Shown in pieces: positions 33,775 to 40,979 of a DNA stretch of 64,000 nt. Source of the DNA: Pelotomaculum_B sp041645005 (GTDB lineage Bacteria; Bacillota; Desulfotomaculia; Desulfotomaculales; Pelotomaculaceae). The translations under genes and the position numbers were made by a program. The stretch is taken from contig JBAZQW010000001.1 of NCBI GenBank assembly GCA_041645005.1, positions 59,532 through 123,531 of the forward strand, in the 5' to 3' direction. The notes beneath the pieces were generated by a model. That model ran no database searches and was not told where the DNA came from. It saw only the letters and a program-made list of their open reading frames with translations. How positions within the stretch are numbered: the first letter of the stretch is position 1; each line of letters begins with the position of its first letter.

Positions 33775-34719
33775 TTAATTAAATTTTCTCTCTTTTTTGT
33801 ACCAGTCAATTGTTTTTTTCAGGCCAACCTCAAAGGAGGTCCCGGCCCTAAAGCCGAATTCTTTTTCCGCCCGGGAAATATCGAGCCGGCGCCGCGGTTG
33901 GCCGTCGGGCTTAGCCGCGTCCCAGACTATTTTGCCTTGAAAGCCGGTCAGCAGAACGATCTGCGCGGCCAGGTCCTTGATCGAGATCTCAAAACCGGCG
34001 CCCAGGTTTACCGGCTCCGGTTTATTATATAATTCAGCGGCCAGCAAAATACCCTCGGCGGCGTCTTCAACGTAAAAGAACTCCCGAGTCGCCTGCCCTG
34101 TCCCCCAAACTATCAGCTCCTGCTCACCCCGCTCCTTTGCTTCCAAGCATTTTCTGATCAGCGCTGGAATGACATGCGAGGAATTAAGGTCGAAATTATC
34201 TCCCGGCCCATAGAGATTGACCGGCAGAAGAAAGATCGAGTTAAAACCGTATTGCTGGCGATAGGCCTGCGATTGGACCAGCAGCATCTTTTTTGCCAGG
34301 CCGTAGGGAGCGTTGGTCTCTTCAGGATAACCGTTCCAGAGATCCTCCTCCTTGAAGGGGACCGGAGTGAATTTCGGATAAGCGCAGATCGTCCCGATCG
34401 CCACAAATTTCTTCAGCCCGAATTGCCTGCCCTGCTCGATAAGCTGAACGCCCATCATCAGATTTTCATAAAAAAACTTCCCGGGATTTTCCCGGTTGGC
34501 CCCGATCCCCCCGACCACCGCCGCCAAATGAATAACAATATCCGGCTGGGCGTCGCGATACAGCCTTTTGACATCGGCCATCTCGACCAGATTGTAATTT
34601 TCTATCTGCGGAATGAATATTTCACGGCAGCCCAGCTCTTTAAGCTTGGCAACGACAAATGAACCTAAAAAACCCGCCCCACCGGTAACGGTCACTCGCT
34701 TCTCTTTCCAGAAAGTCAT
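33775..34719 (-). CDS. fcl: GDP-L-fucose synthase-like epimerase/reductase
   Basis: 314 residues. VTGGAGFLGSFV, HLAAVVGGIGANRENPGKF, IGTICAYPKFTPVPFKEEDLW, YGLAKKM (catalytic Tyr/Lys), LYGPGDNFD, VWGTGQATREFFYVEDAAEG: the whole pattern of GDP-4-keto-6-deoxymannose epimerase/reductase (Fcl/WcaG). Three bases downstream of gmd, so GDP-L-fucose is the expected product; a 4-reductase to another 6-deoxyhexose cannot be excluded. Confidence 0.93.
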   Translation of the reverse strand: MTFWKEKRVTVTGGAGFLGSFVVAKLKELGCREIFIPQIENYNLVEMADVKRLYRDAQPDIVIHLAAVVGGIGANRENPGKFFYENLMMGVQLIEQGRQFGLKKFVAIGTICAYPKFTPVPFKEEDLWNGYPEETNAPYGLAKKMLLVQSQAYRQQYGFNSIFLLPVNLYGPGDNFDLNSSHVIPALIRKCLEAKERGEQELIVWGTGQATREFFYVEDAAEGILLAAELYNKPEPVNLGAGFEISIKDLAAQIVLLTGFQGKIVWDAAKPDGQPRRRLDISRAEKEFGFRAGTSFEVGLKKTIDWYKKERKFN

Positions 34720-34722
34720 TCT

Positions 34723-35775
34723 CTATCCCACCGTCAACTTATTATTCGTCCAATTGATCCCTTTAGCGGCCAAGATATTTTTACCTTCACCGGGCGATTT
34801 CTGGCCCAGCATTTCCAAATCAGCGTCAACCATGATCTTGACCAGTTCATTGAACCTGACTTTCGGCTCCCACCCCAGGATTTTCCTGGCCCGGGAGATA
34901 TCCGCCTGGAGAAAATCGACCTCGGTCGGACGAAAATATTTTGGATCGATCTCCACGTGCTCTTGCCAGTCCAGCCCGGCGTAAGAAAACGCCGCGCTGA
35001 CGAATTCTTCAATGGAGTGGCTTTCGCCCGTACCGATCACATAATCATTAGGCTTATCCTGCTGCAGGATCAACCACTGGCATTCGACATACTCGGGCGC
35101 GTAGCCCCAATCGCGCCTGGCCAAGAGATTTCCCAGAAAAAGCTTGTTCTGCCGGCCGGCTTTAATCTCTGCCACCGCGCGGGTGATCTTGCGGGTCACA
35201 AAGGTCTCACCGCGGCGCGGGCTTTCGTGGTTGAACAATATCCCGTTGCAGGCAAATAGATTGTACCCTTCTCGATAATTGGTGACCATCCAATAGGCGT
35301 AAACCTTGGCGGCGGCATAAGGGCTGCGGGGCTGGAAAGGAGTCGCTTCATTTTGCGGCGCTGGAGCGGCCCCGAACATTTCCGAGCTCGAAGCCTGGTA
35401 TAACCTGGTTTTGATCCCGCTGCGCCTGATCGCCTCCAGCAGACGCGTTGTCCCTAAGCCGGTGATGTCGCCCGTATATTCCGGCGTGTCAAAACTCACC
35501 CTAACGTGGCTCTGCGCGCCCAGATGATAGATCTCATCCGGCCGGATATTGTAAATAAGATCCGTGAATTGTCCGGAATCGGAAAGATCGCCGTAATGCA
35601 GAAAGAAATTCGCGCCAATACTATGCGGATCGATGTAAATATGGTCGATGCGGTGAGTATTAAATGTGCTGGCCCGGCGGATCAAGCCGTGAACTTCATA
35701 ACCTTTGGAAAGCAATAATTCGGCGATGTAGGAGCCATCCTGACCGGTAATCCCGGTGATCAGAGCTTTTTTCAT
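34723..35775 (-). CDS. gmd: GDP-mannose 4,6-dehydratase
   Basis: 350 residues. ALITGITGQDGSYIAELLL, RASTFNTHRIDHIY, HYGDLSDSGQFTDLI, YHLGAQSHVRVSFDTPEYT, YQASSSEMFGAAP, RSPYAAAKVYAYW, NHESPRRGETFVTRKITRA: classic Gmd. It makes GDP-4-keto-6-deoxy-D-mannose. First gene of the giant operon; ATG 35775 has GAGGTG eleven bases upstream, and a near-consensus promoter stands about 35 bases before it. Confidence 0.97.
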   Translation of the reverse strand: MKKALITGITGQDGSYIAELLLSKGYEVHGLIRRASTFNTHRIDHIYIDPHSIGANFFLHYGDLSDSGQFTDLIYNIRPDEIYHLGAQSHVRVSFDTPEYTGDITGLGTTRLLEAIRRSGIKTRLYQASSSEMFGAAPAPQNEATPFQPRSPYAAAKVYAYWMVTNYREGYNLFACNGILFNHESPRRGETFVTRKITRAVAEIKAGRQNKLFLGNLLARRDWGYAPEYVECQWLILQQDKPNDYVIGTGESHSIEEFVSAAFSYAGLDWQEHVEIDPKYFRPTEVDFLQADISRARKILGWEPKVRFNELVKIMVDADLEMLGQKSPGEGKNILAAKGINWTNNKLTVG

Positions 35776-35809
35776 TAGTATTCATTCACCTCGGGTAAAG
35801 CATAACAAG

Positions 35810-35867
35810 ATTATACCATTTAGGCATTAATTGTCAAGAAGAGAATTAACTAGTCATCACTAGTCAA
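35810..35867 (-). promoter_or_regulatory. Strong promoter of the 29-gene operon with TTGAC-type operator
   Basis: Minus strand: TTGACA at 35832-35837, 16-base spacer, TATAAT at 35810-35815, both boxes perfect. Further upstream TTGAC lies at 35863-35867 and TGAC at 35853-35856, offsets 0 and 10, with the -35 box at offset 30. The same 0/10/30 spacing and several flanking bases occur at 5299-5337. TTGACTAG and TGACTAG also form a partial palindrome around ACTAGT. Likely the target of the small HTH proteins. Confidence 0.82.
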
Positions 35868-35869
35868 CT

Positions 35870-36742
35870 CTATTTAAACGCTTCGATCAAATAATCCAGG
35901 AAAAACGCTAAAAACATCGAGCCAAAAAGTCCGATAGAGAAGCCGGCAATAAACGAGAATATCCTCCGCTTCGGGATCGGCTTGTTAGGGACATCCGCCC
36001 GGTCGATCACGCTGAACGCATCGATTTCTTTCGCTTCCTCAAGTTTGGCCAGCTCAAACTCACTTTTCAACATTGAGTAAGTCGAAACAAGGATATCATA
36101 TTCCATCCTCAATCGTCTTGCTTCGACGCCCAAAGCCGACAAATTATCCGGGGCCAAAAGAGAGAATTTTTTTATTTTTTGTTCGGAGCTTTTCAGGTCC
36201 GCGGCAACCCTGGGGATCTGGCTTTCCAAATACGCCCTTTTTTTCCTGGCTTCCGTAAAATTCATTTTTCGCCAGTACTTTTCCGCCGCCGCCGCATAGT
36301 CATTGGCAATATCGGCGGCCAAAACCGGATCATTATTTATGATCTTGATCTCTATTAATTCGCCTTTGGATATCTTTGGCATCGCCTGAACTGCAGTAAT
36401 CTGGTCCTGTCTTGATATGCCCGACAGCGCCCACCCCTTTATCCGCTTAGTTAAATTAAGATCATCCAAAACAATTTCGGCAACCGCACGAGATGAAATA
36501 ATACTTAAAAATGAATTAGACCCATTTAATTGAATTCCAAATAGCCCTGCGGGGACCATCCCCGGAATTTGGGAATTGTTTTGCCCCTTTAGAAGCAGAA
36601 CAGCTTTGGCTTCATATATTTTTTTTTGCGAAAGTGACGGCCAACCAACAAGAAAAGTCATAATTATCGACGCCAGCACGATAAAAACCTTCCATCTCCA
36701 AATAACCGCGACGTAATCCTTCAAGTCAATCTCATCACCCAT
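35870..36742 (-). CDS. Wzz-type polysaccharide chain-length determinant
   Basis: 290 residues from ATG 36742 with GGAGG five bases upstream; the frame stays open to 36859 but those residues overlap the export gene. EIDLKDYVAVIWRWKVFIVLASIIMTF gives the cytoplasmic lead and first membrane span, the long periplasmic region contains coiled-coil-like ARRLRMEYDILVSTYSMLKSEFELAKLEEAKEID, then a proline-containing RADVPNKPIPKRR and the second span FIAGFSIGLFGSMFLAFFLD. It has no C-terminal kinase. It controls chain length in the Wzx/Wzy pathway or export. Confidence 0.92.
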   Translation of the reverse strand: MGDEIDLKDYVAVIWRWKVFIVLASIIMTFLVGWPSLSQKKIYEAKAVLLLKGQNNSQIPGMVPAGLFGIQLNGSNSFLSIISSRAVAEIVLDDLNLTKRIKGWALSGISRQDQITAVQAMPKISKGELIEIKIINNDPVLAADIANDYAAAAEKYWRKMNFTEARKKRAYLESQIPRVAADLKSSEQKIKKFSLLAPDNLSALGVEARRLRMEYDILVSTYSMLKSEFELAKLEEAKEIDAFSVIDRADVPNKPIPKRRIFSFIAGFSIGLFGSMFLAFFLDYLIEAFK

Positions 36743-36761
36743 ATGATCCTCCAATATATTC

Positions 36762-37505
36762 TTATTTCGAGAAAACAGTCTTATATAGCGCGATCGTCGT
36801 AAAGACCAAGGAAGTAAAGCTGGTAAAGTCCGAGAAATAAAAGAACTGCGCCGGAACATTTATGACATCACCAGGCATGACTTCAATGTCCTTTTCTGAT
36901 CGGCCATTAAATATAATATCAGAGCCATCCGCGCCGACCTGCTTATCGCCGCGAGTTATGGTCGAAGCGGAGAAATTAGCCTGCGCTGTCGGACCGCCGG
37001 CAAAACTTATATAATCCGAGAATTTTTTCCCGGACAAATATTCGAACCGGCCGCTCCTCTGGACCTGGCCGTAAACGTAGACGAATTTTTTTTCGCCGAG
37101 ATACAACGGTTTATCGTCTGATCCGCTGAGATATATTTGTACTTTCCTCGGCTGGACCAAACGAAACGAGAAAGTGAATTTTTCCTTATAAACTTCCTTT
37201 ATTTTCTGATCGATCAGCTTTTTCCCCTCAGGGATGGTCAAGCCCAAGAGTTCGATCTCCCCTACTTTCGGGATAAATATCTTCCCATCCGGCCCGACAA
37301 CCAGAAGATAGTCCAAGGACATGTCATTCTCACCAATGATCAGATTGGCCGCCACCTGGTCGCCCGGGCCCAATTTGTACTCATTTTCAATGATATTATC
37401 ACTGACAATGTAGCCCGTATCACTGGCTGTAGCTTGGGCCAAAACGGCGGTAGGCAAATTAAGGACAAAGATCATCAGCATCCCCCAAACAAGCTTCTTC
37501 AGCAT
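36762..37505 (-). CDS. Outer-membrane polysaccharide export protein (Wza-like, Poly_export/SLBB)
   Basis: 247 residues. Signal peptide at 1-23 (LVWGMLMIFVLNLPTAVLAQA) with no lipobox cysteine. The Poly_export domain starts at EYKLGPGDQVAANL and continues LLVVGPDGKIFIPKVGEIELLGLTIPEGKKLI; an SLBB-like part follows (VYVYGQVQRSGRFEYLSGKKFSDYISFAGG), ending with a hydrophobic tail. Shorter than Wza (about 380), closer to the VpsN/WcbA-type group. It works with the Wzz protein 19 bases downstream. GAGGAG nine bases before ATG 37505. Confidence 0.92.
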   Translation of the reverse strand: MLKKLVWGMLMIFVLNLPTAVLAQATASDTGYIVSDNIIENEYKLGPGDQVAANLIIGENDMSLDYLLVVGPDGKIFIPKVGEIELLGLTIPEGKKLIDQKIKEVYKEKFTFSFRLVQPRKVQIYLSGSDDKPLYLGEKKFVYVYGQVQRSGRFEYLSGKKFSDYISFAGGPTAQANFSASTITRGDKQVGADGSDIIFNGRSEKDIEVMPGDVINVPAQFFYFSDFTSFTSLVFTTIALYKTVFSK

Positions 37506-37543
37506 ATATTTATTCTCCTCTTATTTTTCTCTAGTTAGAACTA

Positions 37544-37587
37544 AGTAAATATTTACTATTATATCATTTAAGTCTTGGGACTGACAA
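37544..37587 (-). promoter_or_regulatory. Promoter and palindromic operator of the export-Wzz unit
   Basis: Minus strand: TTGTCA at 37582-37587, 18-base spacer, TATAAT at 37558-37563. Directly after the -10 box lies a perfect 14-base palindrome, AGTAAATATTTACT, at 37544-37557, covering the expected transcription start. It looks like a repressor site. The interval 37506-37617 otherwise shows no gene. Confidence 0.68.
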
Positions 37588-37617
37588 ACATCGACAGGCC
37601 AGCGGCCCAGCCTATGG

Positions 37618-38922
37618 TCACCCTACTCCGATACCGTAATAATTAAAACCGGCCGACTGCAGGAGCTTGGGGTCAAAAACATTCCGGCCATCGATGATCA
37701 CCGGCCGATTCATCATTTGTTTCAACTTTTTAAAATCTACTTCACGGAACTCGTTCCATTCAGTCACAATGATCACCGCGTCGCAATCTTTGGCCGCGTC
37801 ATAAGAGCTCCGGCCGTATATTAATTCCGGAAATATTTTTTTAACCTTGCCGCTGGCCATTGGATCATAAAGCCGCAAAACCGCCCCTTCAGCCATAAGC
37901 TTCTCAATGATATAAAGCGCCGGGGCATCGCGCAGGTCATCGGTCAGCGGTTTGAAGGCCAACCCCCAGATAGCTATCTTTTTTCCTTTCACACCGCCTA
38001 AGATGTTCTTTATCTTGAGGACAAATCTTTCCCGCTGGGCCTGATTAACAGCGGCGACATTTTTAATGAGCTTAGTCTCATAATCATGTTTTTGAGCCAT
38101 ATTGACCAACGCCGAAATATCTTTCGGCAAACAGGACCCGCCGTAACCCAGGCCGGCTTTCAGGTAATCATGGCCGATCCGATGGTCATGGCCCATTCCT
38201 TCCGCCACCCGCCTGATATCAGCCCCAACGCATTCACAGACATTGGCAATCTCATTAATGAACGAAACCCTAGTCGCCAGAAAAACGTTTGAAGCGTATT
38301 TAACCAATTCAGAACTACGGGAATCCATAAAAATGACCCTGGCATTTAAAGGACGATAAAGCTCGGACATTATGTTAGAAGATCTGTTGTGGCTCGAACC
38401 AATAACTACCCGGTCGGGATGGAGAAAGTCAAAAACCGCTTTCCCCTCACGCAGAAATTCAGGGTTAGAAACTACCTCAAAATTTTTCCGGCTTAATCCA
38501 GCCTTGATCATTAGCTTTTCAACCATTTCCGAGGTTCCGACCGGCACAGTGCTTTTCACGACAACAACTCTAAAATCAGATCTCTTCGATTTTAAAATAT
38601 TAGCCACTTTCCGGCTGACCTCAATTATCGCGGAGAGATCCGCTTCTCCATTAGGCAGCGGAGGGGTTCCAACAGTAATGAAGACCACACTAGCTGAAGT
38701 AATTGATTTCGCAAGCTCATGAGTAAAGAACAGCCTGTTGGCCGCCACATTCTTCAGGATGAGCTCTCTCAACCCCAACTCAAAAAAATCCACCACCCCG
38801 TTCTTGAGATTAGCTATTTTTTTCCGATCAATATCAACGCAGGAAACTTCGTTGCCAAAATCCGCCAGGCAGGCCCCGGTAACTAAACCAACATAGCCGG
38901 TCCCGATCACACATACTTTCAT
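37618..38922 (-). CDS. ugd: UDP-glucose 6-dehydrogenase
   Basis: 434 residues. VIGTGYVGLVTGACLADFG (NAD site), FITVGTPP, NPEFLREGKAVFDFLHPDR, FLATRVSFINEIANVCE, and LGYGGSCLPKD with catalytic Cys264, then LAFKPLTDDLRDAP. It oxidises UDP-glucose to UDP-glucuronate in two NAD-dependent steps. Forty-eight bases after the small HTH gene, probably from the same promoter. It feeds the UDP-glucuronate epimerase at 32805-33773. Confidence 0.97.
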   Translation of the reverse strand: MKVCVIGTGYVGLVTGACLADFGNEVSCVDIDRKKIANLKNGVVDFFELGLRELILKNVAANRLFFTHELAKSITSASVVFITVGTPPLPNGEADLSAIIEVSRKVANILKSKRSDFRVVVVKSTVPVGTSEMVEKLMIKAGLSRKNFEVVSNPEFLREGKAVFDFLHPDRVVIGSSHNRSSNIMSELYRPLNARVIFMDSRSSELVKYASNVFLATRVSFINEIANVCECVGADIRRVAEGMGHDHRIGHDYLKAGLGYGGSCLPKDISALVNMAQKHDYETKLIKNVAAVNQAQRERFVLKIKNILGGVKGKKIAIWGLAFKPLTDDLRDAPALYIIEKLMAEGAVLRLYDPMASGKVKKIFPELIYGRSSYDAAKDCDAVIIVTEWNEFREVDFKKLKQMMNRPVIIDGRNVFDPKLLQSAGFNYYGIGVG

Positions 38923-38970
38923 GAGTGCCCGCTCTTTCGATAGGTTCTAACCACCCACTGGATTTTCATT

Positions 38971-39177
38971 TCATTCACTTCTCCTTGGCCGCCTTTCTTT
39001 TGCCAGTTTAGGTTTAACCATCCGCAGTATCTCTTCCCCCAAGATCCTGTACTGCCCCCCAACCTTGCGCGCTTGCAGCACGCCCCTTTTGATTAATCGT
39101 AAAAACGTAGAGCGCGATATTTTGAGGAGAGATTCCGTCTCTTCAGGCGTGTAGATAGCGTGCTCAAGAACTTCCAT
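38971..39177 (-). CDS. Small helix-turn-helix protein, excisionase-like, second copy
   Basis: 68 residues. IYTPEETESLLKISRSTFLRLIKRGVLQARKVGGQYRILGEEILR aligns with the 77-residue protein at 5037-5270 at about 30 of 50 positions. Each begins a transcription unit in the same cluster, and both promoters contain 10-base TTGAC repeats. ATG 39177 is only 8 bases after the -10 box. As above, an operon regulator rather than a phage excisionase is more likely; no recombinase is in the window. Confidence 0.83.
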   Translation of the reverse strand: MEVLEHAIYTPEETESLLKISRSTFLRLIKRGVLQARKVGGQYRILGEEILRMVKPKLAKERRPRRSE

Positions 39178-39185
39178 GCAGGCTC

Positions 39186-39215
39186 ATTTTAACATAAAGT
39201 GTCAAAAGGTGTCAA
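39186..39215 (-). promoter_or_regulatory. Promoter of HTH2-ugd with two TTGACA repeats 10 bases apart
   Basis: Minus strand: TTGACA at 39210-39215 and again at 39200-39205, exactly 10 bases apart; TAAAAT at 39186-39191 is 18 bases after the first. Binding to the second copy would block the spacer, so autorepression is plausible. ATG follows 8 bases after the -10 box. Confidence 0.7.
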
Positions 39216-39235
39216 GACGAACCAGTGGCTATAGC

Positions 39236-39364
39236 GCCCTCATCCGATGCGTTAAAGTTTCGTACCTTCTCCCAGGGGGAGAAGGTGTCTTGCTAAAGCA
39301 GCTTTGCTTAGCACCCTCTCCCAAAGGGAGAGGGTGAGAGTCCTCAACGTTAGCGGGTGAGGGC
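39236..39364. repeat. Nested palindromic repeat (MITE-like) at the 3' end of lhgO
   Basis: Outer imperfect arms GCCCTCATCCG (39236-39246) and its near reverse complement ending at 39364 enclose two perfect hairpins: 39264-39286 (10-base arms ACCTTCTCCC, 3-base loop) and 39312-39336 (11-base arms CACCCTCTCCC, AAA loop), plus an imperfect one at 39291-39313. No T-run follows, so these are not standard terminators. The right end supplies the last codons and TAA of the lhgO-like gene. Confidence 0.85.
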
Positions 39365-40450
39365 TGAGACATGCTTCGCGATTGCCAAACAAGCGGTTAA
39401 TCCCGGCGACTCGATGCCGATCAGGTTGATCAGGCCCGGCAAACCAAGCCGCGATTCTTCTCTGATGACAAAATCACGTACCCCCTCACTTGGACCCTGC
39501 AATTTTGGCCTGATGCCAGCTTGATCTGGAGCTAGATCTTCTTCCCTAACCTGAGGGAATAATTTAACCACCGACTCCCAGAAAGCACGGCGGTGGGCTG
39601 GGTCGACCGTATAATCAAGCTTATCGACATATTGGACGCTCGGGCCGAACTTGAGGCCGCCCGCCAGGTCAACGACCGAATGGACCCCCAACCCGGTCAC
39701 GTCATGTTCCGGCACCGGATAAACCAAATGTTTGATAAATGGCGGCTTAGTGTAAGCAAAATACTCCCCTTTGCAAAAATGAAGACGATATTTTTCTTTA
39801 ATAATATCGATCCCAGCCATAGCCGCGAGCTGGTCGGCGTACAATCCGGACGAGTTAATGAGGATTTCTGTTTTCAGCGAAGGTTCGCCGTTTATACTTA
39901 GCAAATAGCCGTCCGGTTGACGGCTAACGGCTGTCAGCTGTGAACCATAAGCCAGTAAACAGCCGTTCTCCTGCGCTTCCTGCTCGAGCGCCTTCATTAA
40001 CTGATGCGAATCAATGATCCCGGTATTAGGCGAATAAAGCGCCTTGACTCCCTTGACCCCTGGTTCAAACTTGGCTAACTCCGTTCCCATCATATACCTC
40101 AACCCCCTCACCCAGTTAAGCTCCCCCTGCTTCATCAACCCCTCAAGCTGTTTAACTTCGCCGTCATTAATCGCGACAATTATCTTCCCCAGTCGTTTAT
40201 GCGGGATATCATGCTCCTGGCAATATTTGTAGAGAAGTTTGCTCCCTTCAACACACAATTTCGCTTTGAGTGACCCTTTGGGATAATAAATACCGGCGTG
40301 GATAACCTCGCTGTTCCGGCTGCTCGCTCCCTGGCCAAAAGAAGTTTCCTTCTCCAGCAAGACAATATCCTGCTGTTTCCTGCTAAGCTCGGCCGCGATC
40401 GCCAGCCCGACCACTCCAGCGCCGATTATTGTTATTCTGGTTGTGTCCAT
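39350..40450 (-). CDS. lhgO: FAD-dependent L-2-hydroxyglutarate oxidase-like (LhgO) protein
   Basis: 366 residues from ATG 40450. DAO-fold: ITIIGAGVVGLAIAAELS (FAD dinucleotide site, residues 6-23), LLEKETSFGQGASSRNSEVIHAGIYYP, GTELAKFEPGVKGVKALYSPNTGIID, PVPEHDVTGLGVHSVVDLAGGLKFGPS and GIESPGLTACLAIAKHV. This is the LhgO/YgaF pattern: oxidation of L-2-hydroxyglutarate with electrons to the quinone pool. Palindromic repeats border both ends, and the 3' repeat forms its final SALTR-stop. No sugar function is needed; it may be a passenger gene. Confidence 0.92.
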   Translation of the reverse strand: MDTTRITIIGAGVVGLAIAAELSRKQQDIVLLEKETSFGQGASSRNSEVIHAGIYYPKGSLKAKLCVEGSKLLYKYCQEHDIPHKRLGKIIVAINDGEVKQLEGLMKQGELNWVRGLRYMMGTELAKFEPGVKGVKALYSPNTGIIDSHQLMKALEQEAQENGCLLAYGSQLTAVSRQPDGYLLSINGEPSLKTEILINSSGLYADQLAAMAGIDIIKEKYRLHFCKGEYFAYTKPPFIKHLVYPVPEHDVTGLGVHSVVDLAGGLKFGPSVQYVDKLDYTVDPAHRRAFWESVVKLFPQVREEDLAPDQAGIRPKLQGPSEGVRDFVIREESRLGLPGLINLIGIESPGLTACLAIAKHVSALTR

Positions 40451-40468
40451 GGCCCCCTTAACCCCTTC

Positions 40469-40514
40469 TGTCACGACTATCGTCGTGACATCTTCCCCTT
40501 ATTAAGGGGAAGAT
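40469..40514. repeat. Two adjacent perfect hairpins between lhgO and the DUF559 gene
   Basis: 40469-40490: arms TGTCACGAC and GTCGTGACA around TATC. 40490-40514: 25 bases, arms of 11 around ATT with core TCTTCCCCTT. The second contains the last codons (S-S-P) and TAA of the DUF559 gene. No T-run. Confidence 0.88.
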
Positions 40515-40879
40515 AATAATGAATCAGCTATTTGATCTGATATTTTATCAACAACCAAGTCTATATCATTTAATATATCATCATTTGTGAAGCGGAGAAA
40601 GTTTATTTTCAGTGTTTCGAGGAGTTTCTGTCGCGCCCTATCGTATATAACCTGATCTTTACCTTGGTGATATCCACCATCAACCTCGATCGCCAGTTTT
40701 ATTTCAGAGCAATAGAAATCAACCACAAAACCCATTATGCTGTATTGCCGACGGAACCGGCATCCCTTGAGCTGCCTTCTCCGTAGCTTTTTCCATAACT
40801 CCTGCTCCGCCTCCGTCATATTCGCCCGTAATATTTGCCGCTTCTCCCTGTCCTTTCTTCTGTTATATATCTTCGTCAT
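40502..40879 (-). CDS. DUF559 (endonuclease-like, Vsr/PD-(D/E)XK fold) protein
   Basis: 125 residues from ATG 40879. DUF559 pattern: LRANMTEAEQELWKKLRRRQLKGCRFRRQYSIMGFVVDFYC, then LAIEVDGGYHQGKDQVIYDRARQKLLETLKINFLRFTNDDIL. The F-x-V-D-F and I-E-V-D-G elements are the PD-(D/E)XK-type acidic residues. Activity and target are unknown; such genes often sit beside G/C-rich palindromes, as here. TATAAT at 40887-40892 ends 7 bases before the ATG, so the message may be leaderless. No DNA methylase is near, so a restriction role is unsupported. Confidence 0.88.
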   Translation of the reverse strand: MTKIYNRRKDREKRQILRANMTEAEQELWKKLRRRQLKGCRFRRQYSIMGFVVDFYCSEIKLAIEVDGGYHQGKDQVIYDRARQKLLETLKINFLRFTNDDILNDIDLVVDKISDQIADSLLSSP

Positions 40880-40922
40880 CACTTATATTATAGCGAAAGT
40901 GGGGTGTAAAAGCGCAAGCCAT

Positions 40923-40951
40923 CCCCTTCCCCCTTAATAAGGGGGAAGGGG
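40923..40951. repeat. Perfect 29-base palindrome upstream of the DUF559 gene
   Basis: Arms of 13 (CCCCTTCCCCCTT and its complement) around AAT. It resembles the 40490-40514 palindrome in its CCTT/AAGG centre and lies about 45 bases before the DUF559 start. Confidence 0.9.
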
Positions 40952-40979
40952 ACCTAGGGGTTAGGGGTAAAAGCGGAGC

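Larger units (their letters stand above)
40451..40975 (-). mobile_element. Possible repeat-bounded cassette carrying a DUF559 gene
   Basis: A 525-base interval: left end with GGCCCCCTTAACCCCTTCTG and two hairpins, the DUF559 reading frame, and a right end with a hairpin followed by CCTAGGGGTTAGGGG. The right end read backwards (CCCCTAACCCC then a CCTTATTAAGG-centred palindrome) matches the left end in order and type, so the ends are inverted. I infer a small mobile or formerly mobile unit; no target duplication was identified. Confidence 0.45.

Noticed and set aside
39264..39336. Rho-independent terminator of the lhgO gene
   Set aside because: Strong hairpins but no run of Ts follows on either strand, and they overlap the coding end. 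They fit a repeat element better.
40502..40879. Restriction-modification component
   Set aside because: No DNA methyltransferase is adjacent; both methyltransferases in the window are of the small-molecule type and lie in the sugar operon.
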